From Bacillota bacterium (GTDB taxonomy: Bacteria; Bacillota; Clostridia; Acetivibrionales; DTU013), in the NCBI GenBank assembly GCA_023411715.1, contig JAEYOM010000059.1, positions 1 through 34,799 on the forward strand: a DNA stretch of 34,799 bases. The letters are read 5' to 3'. Below, one piece after another: positions 29,599-34,799 of the stretch. The translations under genes were made by a program, and so were the position numbers. Within the stretch, counting starts at the first letter, position 1, and each line of letters begins with the position of its first letter. The notes below the pieces were generated by a model. The model saw only the letters and a list, made by a program, of their open reading frames with translations, searched no databases and had not been told where the DNA came from.

Positions 29599-30450
29599 TC
29601 ACAGCCGGCTGTTCCCGCTTGAAACGTCATCGAGCCAGTTGTCTATAAGCTTTCTCGCAACGCTGGACTTGAGAGGCAGGCCCGGCAGGCTGTCAGCCGT
29701 ATACCAGCCCGCGTCTGTGATCTCGTCACCGTCTACCCGTATCTCGCCGCTTTCATACTCGGCCGTAAAGGCCAGCATCAGCGAATCAGGGTAAGGCCAC
29801 GGCTGGCTGCGGAAATACCTTATGTTTCTTACCTTTATCCCGACCTCTTCGCCTATTTCCCTCTCCACACATTCCTCCAGCGTCTCGCCCGCTTCCACAA
29901 AGCCCGCGATCACACTGTACATGCCATTGGCAAAGCGTGCGGAATGTGCGAGCAGTATCTCTTTTCCCCTGGTGATAGCAACAATCACAGCGGGAGAAAT
30001 CCTCGGATATATAATGTTTCCGCAATTATCACATTTAAGGGCGACTTCGTCTCCGGACACCGACAGTTCACTGCCGCAGACGCCGCAAAAACGGTTCTTC
30101 TTCCGCCAGTTAAGCAGGTGAAAGGCACGGTTGGACAGCCAGAACCAATCGTCTTCAAGCGGTCCGAAAAGCATTTTGAGTTCCGTCCGGGCAAAACCGG
30201 ACAGAGCCTGGACATTTTCGTCCGACTTCGTACCCAGTTCGGCAAAATAACTTTCTTTTCCGTCTATAAGCCCGAGATAATTGATATCCGACAACAGCGA
30301 ACGGATTTCATCCGTATCCGAAAAATAAGGAATTCTGCTTTTATTTTCTATACTATCGGTATTTACAAGCAATCTGTTCCGGTCGAAAATAAACCAGTAC
30401 GCCGGACCGATATTCCCGGTTTTTATTTTGACACCTGTTTTGTAGACCAT
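29599..30450 (-). CDS. nudC: NADH pyrophosphatase (NAD-capped RNA decapping) NudC
   Basis: It hydrolyses NADH to NMNH and AMP and removes NAD caps from RNA 5' ends. The 283-residue protein has the full NudC layout. An N-terminal domain is followed by a zinc ribbon with Cys122, Cys125, Cys140 and Cys143. The Nudix box lies at 183-205 (GFVEAGE, then REIGEEVG), and the diagnostic SQPWPYPDS motif at 215-223. The ATG at 30450 lies about 9 nt after GGGGGAGC; an ATG seven codons upstream overlaps that site and is rejected. It lies downstream of hflX with a gap of about 112 nt. Confidence 0.93.
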   Translation of the reverse strand: MVYKTGVKIKTGNIGPAYWFIFDRNRLLVNTDSIENKSRIPYFSDTDEIRSLLSDINYLGLIDGKESYFAELGTKSDENVQALSGFARTELKMLFGPLEDDWFWLSNRAFHLLNWRKKNRFCGVCGSELSVSGDEVALKCDNCGNIIYPRISPAVIVAITRGKEILLAHSARFANGMYSVIAGFVEAGETLEECVEREIGEEVGIKVRNIRYFRSQPWPYPDSLMLAFTAEYESGEIRVDGDEITDAGWYTADSLPGLPLKSSVARKLIDNWLDDVSSGNSRL

Positions 30451-30562
30451 CTGACACGCTCCCCCTAGCATTTTATCTTCTCGATCTAATATTTTGCCAC
30501 CCTGTCCTTAATGTTTCCGCCGGGATTCAGATATTCCGCCGCTTATCCGACGGAAAGCGGTT

Positions 30563-31831
30563 TTATTTGGTGTAAACGAACTGTTCGTACCTTTTGAAAT
30601 CGCTTTCCTTGCACTCCATATCAAGTAATACGCCTTTGCTTCTGTAATTTACGGATTTGATCCTGGCATTTTCATTGAAGTATGAGACAATATTTCCCTG
30701 CCCGTACGGGATCAGCATCCTGCAGTCTACATATTGCCTGAATATCTTTTTGCTTATCAGCTGTATTAATTCTTCGAGGCCGTCCTTCCCGCGCGCCGAA
30801 ATATAAATGCTGTCGTCTCTCACGACAGGTTCCCCGGATTCCGTAAGGTCGATCTTGTTGTATACGTATATGACCGGTATATCTCCCGCACCGATCTGTT
30901 TCAACGTTTCATCGGCAACCTCCCTCTGGTGCTCGCAATCGGGGTTCGAGGCGTCCACGACATGCAGCAGCAGATCGGCTTCCTTCACTTCGTCGAGAGT
31001 CGAGCGGAATGCCTTGACAAGATCATGCGGCAATTTACTGACAAATCCGACGGTATCCGATAAAAGGAATACTTTATTGTCCGGCAGGGCGATATTCCTT
31101 ACCGATGTCTCAAGCGTGGCGAACAGCATATCCTTCTCAAATACCTTTTTACTGTCCGGTTTCTGTGAAAGTTCGACCATGGCATTCATCAGAGTCGACT
31201 TGCCCGCGTTCGTATATCCTACAAGAGCGACTGTCGGCAGTCCGGACCTGTTTCTTTTCTTGCGCTGCGTCCGGCGTTCATTTGCAATGACTTCAAGTTC
31301 CTTTTCCAATTCGGTTATCTTGCCTTCTATCCTCCTGCGGTCCAGTACGAGCTTCTTTTCGCCAGCTCCCCTGTTCATGGTGCCGACTCCGCCGTATTGG
31401 CGGTCGAGCGCTTCGTTCGCACCGATGAGCCGCGGGAGCATATACTGCAGCCGCGCGACCTCCACCTGTAGCTTGGCCTCACGAGTCCTCGCGCGCCTTG
31501 CGAATATTTCAAGGATGAGCGAGGTCCTGTCCAGTATAATGCATTCAAGGGCTTTTTCCAGATTGCGCAGCTGCGACGGCGACAATTCATTGTCGAATAT
31601 CAAAACCTCAGCGCCCGTTTCTTCCGCCAGCACTTTTACCTCTTCCACCTTCCCAGGGCCGATGTAGTAAGCTTTATCCATAGCCTTAAGATTTTGCTCG
31701 ATATTACCGGCAACTTCAAATTCGCATGCGGCTGCGAGCTCCTTCAATTCCTCCATTGATTCCCTGAAATAAGGCTGACGGTTTATATTCACACCGACCA
31801 GCAGTGCTTTTTGTTTCTGTTCCTGTTCCAT
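30563..31831 (-). CDS. hflX: Ribosome-dissociating GTPase HflX
   Basis: HflX splits stalled or hibernating 70S ribosomes and in Firmicutes can contribute to macrolide-lincosamide tolerance. The 422-residue protein contains the N-terminal HflX domain with the YYIGPGK motif, a helical linker, and the G domain. In the G domain are P-loop GYTNAGKST at 205-213, the DTVGF switch motif, NKID and an ISARG segment. The start at 31831 has AAGGAG upstream; an in-frame start 11 codons earlier is less likely. A promoter lies at 31883-31911. Confidence 0.95.
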   Translation of the reverse strand: MEQEQKQKALLVGVNINRQPYFRESMEELKELAAACEFEVAGNIEQNLKAMDKAYYIGPGKVEEVKVLAEETGAEVLIFDNELSPSQLRNLEKALECIILDRTSLILEIFARRARTREAKLQVEVARLQYMLPRLIGANEALDRQYGGVGTMNRGAGEKKLVLDRRRIEGKITELEKELEVIANERRTQRKKRNRSGLPTVALVGYTNAGKSTLMNAMVELSQKPDSKKVFEKDMLFATLETSVRNIALPDNKVFLLSDTVGFVSKLPHDLVKAFRSTLDEVKEADLLLHVVDASNPDCEHQREVADETLKQIGAGDIPVIYVYNKIDLTESGEPVVRDDSIYISARGKDGLEELIQLISKKIFRQYVDCRMLIPYGQGNIVSYFNENARIKSVNYRSKGVLLDMECKESDFKRYEQFVYTK

Positions 31832-31882
31832 ATGCAGCGGCTCCTTCCTTGGAACCCATTTCATATATTGTGTGTTCTCTTA

Positions 31883-31911
31883 ATTTTAATATAATATCCC
31901 ATTAACATCAA
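31883..31911 (-). promoter_or_regulatory. Promoter of hflX
   Basis: Minus strand: -35 TTGATG (31911-31906), 17-nt spacer, -10 TAAAAT (31888-31883), giving a leader of about 45 nt. Confidence 0.55.
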
Positions 31912-31943
31912 AGCCAAATTGATTCTTCCATGGTCCCAACGAC

Positions 31944-31971
31944 AAAAAACCGCGGAAAATAATATCTGCGG
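31944..31971 (-). terminator. Terminator between the MFS gene and hflX
   Basis: The stem CCGCGGA with TCTGCGG (31950-31971, one G-T pair) is followed on the minus strand by six T residues (31949-31944). It should end MFS transcription ahead of the hflX promoter. Confidence 0.7.
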
Positions 31972-32023
31972 GCTTTTCATCAATTTCACGGCATCTGCCG
32001 TCGAGTATGGGGTTTACTGCTTA

Positions 32024-32053
32024 AAAGTCCGGATGCAAATGTATCCGGACTTT
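32024..32053 (-). terminator. Hairpin after the MFS gene
   Basis: Perfect 11-bp arms AAAGTCCGGAT and ATCCGGACTTT enclose 8 nt, 38 bp after the MFS stop, with a short T stretch on the minus strand. It probably works with the stronger terminator at 31944-31971. Confidence 0.6.
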
Positions 32054-32091
32054 ATCGATCACCCTTTTCTTATTTTTTATAATAGCAGGAA

Positions 32092-33483
32092 TTATACCGC
32101 CGTGGAACGGATATCATCCGCTCTGGCCTTTCTGGCAGAAGTGTTCCTTAGTAGCAGAGAGAAAACAAACAACAGGGTTGAAAATACGCCAATCGCTAAA
32201 TATGCCAGCCCGTACGCATTTGCCGAACTGCCGAAACTGCTTACCAGCGAACCGATTACTGCCGCGCTGATCATCTGCCCTGCGCTGGAGAAAACAGACA
32301 TAACACCCTGCGCGGCACTACGGTGCTCTTCAGCCACTTCGCTCAGCAGAATGTAACGGATCGGTGCACCCAGCATCCCCGACAGGCCGAAACCGATTAA
32401 GAAGGTTGTCACATAAAACATAACCAGGCTTTCCGTGAATATGCCCAACAGGAAAAATCCCGCGGTCATGACGGATATTCCGAATACAATAACCGGTTTC
32501 GCCCCCTTTTTATCCAGCATTCTTCCAAAACCAGGCGAACCCAGCGCCATTGCTATAACAGCCGGCATCAGCATGAAGCTGGACGTAGAGCTGCTGACCT
32601 TGAAAGCCGCAATGGTCAGCAAGGGAATGAATACCAGGCTTGCTTCGGAGAAACCTGCCCCGAAAGACAGCAGATGCGTGATATTCAACTGTTTTTTCCC
32701 GAACAGCGCCGGAGAAATCAGCGGGTTTTCCACTCTTTTCTCAACGAAAACTACCAGTATCAGCAGTATAACAGCCGCGCCCAGAAAGGGCAGGACATTC
32801 AAACCAATGATACTTTGAAAAAATCTTGTGGTATCAATACTATTTATTCCGTAAACAAATCCTACCAGCATCAAAGTGGTTAGCACCGCTCCCAGCCAAT
32901 CGAACGTACCTGTCGATTTCTTAGCAGCGGAGGGGAGATATCTGGAGGCAAGTATAATCAGCAGAATAGCAATTGGCAGGTTTACAATGAATATCCACCG
33001 CCAGTCTGCCATCAGCAAAAGGCCGCCTATAACGGGACCGATGATGAAGGCAATTCCAAAAACCGCACCGATGATGCCCAATGCACTTCCCCGTTTTTCA
33101 GGCGGAAAGGTGTCCCCTATGACAGCGGATGCAACAGGGAATATGCCACCGGCTCCGAACCCCTGCACGGCCCTGCCTGCCAAAACAAAAACAAAGCTTG
33201 GGGAAATAGCTACCACCAGCGAACCCAGTGCAAACAGAACAACCGATAGTATATAGATTTGTTTCCGCCCCAATGTATCCGACAGTTTGGCAAAGATCGG
33301 CGTACCGATGAGGTTCATGAGCACATATACCGTGAAAATCCAGGTCATGTCCCTGCTGCCCGCATGGAACCAATCCCTGATCGGATTCAGTGCCGGGCCT
33401 ACAATTGCAATATCCAGCGCACCCATCAATACACCAAGAAACAGTGTAAGTAAAATTTTATTATTTTGATTTTTAGTTTCCAT
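32092..33483 (-). CDS. MFS drug efflux transporter, DHA2 (EmrB/QacA) type
   Basis: This is a proton-driven exporter of the major facilitator superfamily in the cytoplasmic membrane. The 463-residue protein has 12-14 hydrophobic segments. It also has the family motifs GALDIAIVGPALNPI in the first segment, KLSDTLGRKQ in the first loop (motif A) and GRAVQGFGAGGIFPV (motif B/C region). The length and first motif favour the 14-segment DHA2 group, which exports drugs, dyes or secondary metabolites. The ATG at 33483 has AAGGAT upstream. It is divergent from a methyltransferase-tetR operon, and may share that regulator. Confidence 0.9.
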   Translation of the reverse strand: METKNQNNKILLTLFLGVLMGALDIAIVGPALNPIRDWFHAGSRDMTWIFTVYVLMNLIGTPIFAKLSDTLGRKQIYILSVVLFALGSLVVAISPSFVFVLAGRAVQGFGAGGIFPVASAVIGDTFPPEKRGSALGIIGAVFGIAFIIGPVIGGLLLMADWRWIFIVNLPIAILLIILASRYLPSAAKKSTGTFDWLGAVLTTLMLVGFVYGINSIDTTRFFQSIIGLNVLPFLGAAVILLILVVFVEKRVENPLISPALFGKKQLNITHLLSFGAGFSEASLVFIPLLTIAAFKVSSSTSSFMLMPAVIAMALGSPGFGRMLDKKGAKPVIVFGISVMTAGFFLLGIFTESLVMFYVTTFLIGFGLSGMLGAPIRYILLSEVAEEHRSAAQGVMSVFSSAGQMISAAVIGSLVSSFGSSANAYGLAYLAIGVFSTLLFVFSLLLRNTSARKARADDIRSTAV

Positions 33484-33550
33484 AACAATCCTTCTTTCAA
33501 CCAAACAAAATTTCTTATACCTTTTTCTGTATATATAAAATTTATCATTT

Positions 33551-33578
33551 ATCATACGCTTTATAAGTCACATGTAAA
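33551..33578 (-). promoter_or_regulatory. Candidate promoter of the MFS gene
   Basis: Minus strand: -35 TTTACA (33578-33573), 16-nt spacer, -10 TATGAT (33556-33551), with a leader of about 60 nt. No copy of the 33682-33709 dyad overlaps it. Confidence 0.5.
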
Positions 33579-33655
33579 ATATACCCAGGATTTAAAGAAG
33601 CAATCAGTCTAGAAGGATATAATTTTTCCTATCCTATGGTGCCGCTGGTTTCTTA

Positions 33656-33684
33656 TTGACAAAAACAGTAGAGCAAATTATACT
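33656..33684 (+). promoter_or_regulatory. Promoter of the methyltransferase-tetR operon
   Basis: A perfect -35 TTGACA (33656-33661), a 17-nt spacer and -10 TATACT (33679-33684) form the strongest promoter in this gap. The dyad that follows overlaps the last bases of the -10 box. Confidence 0.75.
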
Positions 33685-33709
33685 AAACATACTATAAAGT
33701 ATTTTTAGT
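33682..33709. promoter_or_regulatory. 28-bp operator-like dyad, probable TetR site
   Basis: Arms ACTAAACATACT (33682-33693) and AGTATTTTTAGT (33698-33709) pair at 11 of 12 positions around ATAA. The site begins within the -10 box and covers the presumed transcription start, an ideal repressor position. A TetR-family gene lies in the same operon, so autoregulation is likely. Confidence 0.65.
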
Positions 33710-33808
33710 TCATATAGGCGGGACCTGCTGCTGCAGGCAAGTCACTGATGCAGATAGAAATTGCAGCTTCTGTAGAAAACGCTTCAATATGGAAAGGGGC
33801 AACCGGTT

Positions 33809-34600
33809 ATGAGTGTGGAAAATATGCAATCGACAGTTTCCAAAACACTTTTGATTCCATTGGCAGCAAGGGCGTCAGAAATGGAGAGGAGCAATCCTGT
33901 TGTCCGGGATGAAAAAGCGGCTGATATTATTGCTCAGATAGACACAGGCAATATGGTTGTGGACGGCGGCGAAATCGTCACGCTGGGCATTTTGGCACGG
34001 ACAAAGGTCATCGACGACGAAGTGAAAAAAATGCTCTCCCATAACCCGGACATGGCTATCCTCAATTTAGGAGCAGGTCTGGATACACGCATCAGCAGAC
34101 TGGATAACGGCCGGCTGCGTTGTTTTGAACTTGATCTGCCTGACGTAATCGATCTGCGAAGAAAGTTCTTTGCTGAAAATGAACGTGTCCATTTCATCCC
34201 CGCATCGGTGCTGGATGATGCTTGGATACAGGAACTTGCGGGTATACGCGGCGACAATCTCATCATCATTACTGAAGGCTTGCTCATGTACTTTCCGGAG
34301 AATGATGTACGGCAAATCTTCCGGCTGCTAGCCACTCATTTTCCAGGTGCGCATATGTTTTTCGATGTTGTACACAGCTTCTTTGTCGGTAAAACGATCA
34401 GCAGCACGTTCTTGTGGGGCCTGGATAGAGCAAAGGACGTAGAAAGCCTGAATCCCAGCATTCGGTTGATGCGTTCGTGGAGTACGGGCGATTTGCTCAA
34501 AGAGCGTCAATCATTTTTCTTTCGGATGATGAATGTCCTGCCCTCTACAAGAAACAGGAGCCAGATCCTGCATATTCAATTTGACGACGGGGTGAAATAG
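33809..34600 (+). CDS. TcmP/LCMT-family SAM-dependent O-methyltransferase
   Basis: This 263-residue protein resembles the leucine carboxyl methyltransferase/TcmP-like family. Members methylate carboxyl or hydroxyl groups, often on polyketide-like molecules, and many bacterial relatives have no known substrate. The SAM motif NLGAGLDTRISRL lies at about residues 85-97, and the matching acidic motif CFELDLPDVIDLRR at about 108-121. A later TEGLLMYF segment is also a family hallmark. GGAAAGGGG precedes the ATG. The gene is followed after 20 nt by tetR and faces an efflux gene, which suggests a small detoxification or self-resistance cassette. Confidence 0.85.
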   Translation: MSVENMQSTVSKTLLIPLAARASEMERSNPVVRDEKAADIIAQIDTGNMVVDGGEIVTLGILARTKVIDDEVKKMLSHNPDMAILNLGAGLDTRISRLDNGRLRCFELDLPDVIDLRRKFFAENERVHFIPASVLDDAWIQELAGIRGDNLIIITEGLLMYFPENDVRQIFRLLATHFPGAHMFFDVVHSFFVGKTISSTFLWGLDRAKDVESLNPSIRLMRSWSTGDLLKERQSFFFRMMNVLPSTRNRSQILHIQFDDGVK

Positions 34601-34620
34601 CTTAATAAGGAAGGTGCCAT

Positions 34621-34799
34621 ATGCCACGTTTTACTGAAACTGAAAAGGAAAATATCCGGCAAAAACTTTTGTCCGAGGGTGAACGGCTATTTGTCGTTCA
34701 CGGGCTTAAGAAAGTAACCATTGACGATCTCGTAGATGCAGCGAAAATCGCCAAAGCCACTTTTTATACGTTCTACGATAGCAAGGAGTACCTGTATTT
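34621..34799 (+). CDS. TetR-family transcriptional regulator, N-terminal part
   Basis: The start of a regulator runs off the right edge of the window after 59 codons. The visible part begins MPRFTETEKENIRQKLLSEG. It contains a TetR helix-turn-helix, with VTIDDLVDAAKIAKATFYTFY followed by SKEYLY in the usual arrangement. An AAGGTG ribosome site lies upstream, 20 nt after the methyltransferase. The ligand-binding domain is outside. The palindrome at 33682-33709 is its likely target. Confidence 0.88.
   Translation, partial: MPRFTETEKENIRQKLLSEGERLFVVHGLKKVTIDDLVDAAKIAKATFYTFYDSKEYLY

Overview
The window looks like chromosomal DNA of a Gram-positive bacterium of the class Clostridia. The evidence is the gene order of the S10-spc-alpha ribosomal supercluster, including a KOW-domain gene between map and infA. 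Further evidence is the zinc-binding S14 (rpsZ type), L36 and adenylate kinase, strong Shine-Dalgarno sites, a tryptophan T-box and an ECF transporter module. No genus can be assigned from the sequence alone.

Layout. At 1-3801 (minus strand) lie the 5' part of truA, a eukaryote-type hexokinase, ecfT and ecfA2. At 3916-8672 is a block that does not belong to the usual order: a minus-strand anion permease, then plus-strand genes for a methyltransferase, a small membrane-anchored protein, a nitroreductase and a T-box-controlled trpS. The minus-strand ecfA1 (8707-9576) follows. The ribosomal supercluster then fills 9950-27118 on the minus strand. Read in its own direction it runs rpsJ-rplC-rplD-rplW-rplB-rpsS-rplV-rpsC-rplP-rpmC-rpsQ-rplN-rplX-rplE-rpsZ-rpsH-rplF-rplR-rpsE-rpmD-rplO-secY-adk-map-KOW-infA-rpmJ-rpsM-rpsK-rpsD-rpoA-rplQ. 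It starts at a promoter near 27.5 kb with a leader of about 390 nt and ends at a hairpin terminator after rplQ. At 27710-34799 lie a B12-type radical SAM gene (+), a small membrane protein, nudC and hflX (all -), and a drug-efflux MFS gene (-). That MFS gene is divergent from an O-methyltransferase and tetR pair (+).

In most Firmicutes the order is rplQ-ecfA1-ecfA2-ecfT-truA. Here ecfA1 is separated from ecfA2 by about 4.9 kb, and a hexokinase sits between ecfT and truA. The separated ecfA2 has its own candidate promoter.

The most unusual material is non-coding. An element of about 160 nt occurs twice in opposite orientations (534-697 and 9632-9790). Its core of about 75 nt is about 90% identical between copies, while the long flanking arms differ in sequence yet stay self-complementary in each copy. 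A second, two-hairpin element occurs in the rpoA-rplQ and rpsH-rplF gaps, again with compensating changes. Nearly every long gap of the ribosomal cluster carries its own dyad, hairpin array or repeat. Together these suggest a layer of structured intercistronic RNA. A 28-bp operator-like dyad sits just downstream of the promoter of the methyltransferase-tetR operon.
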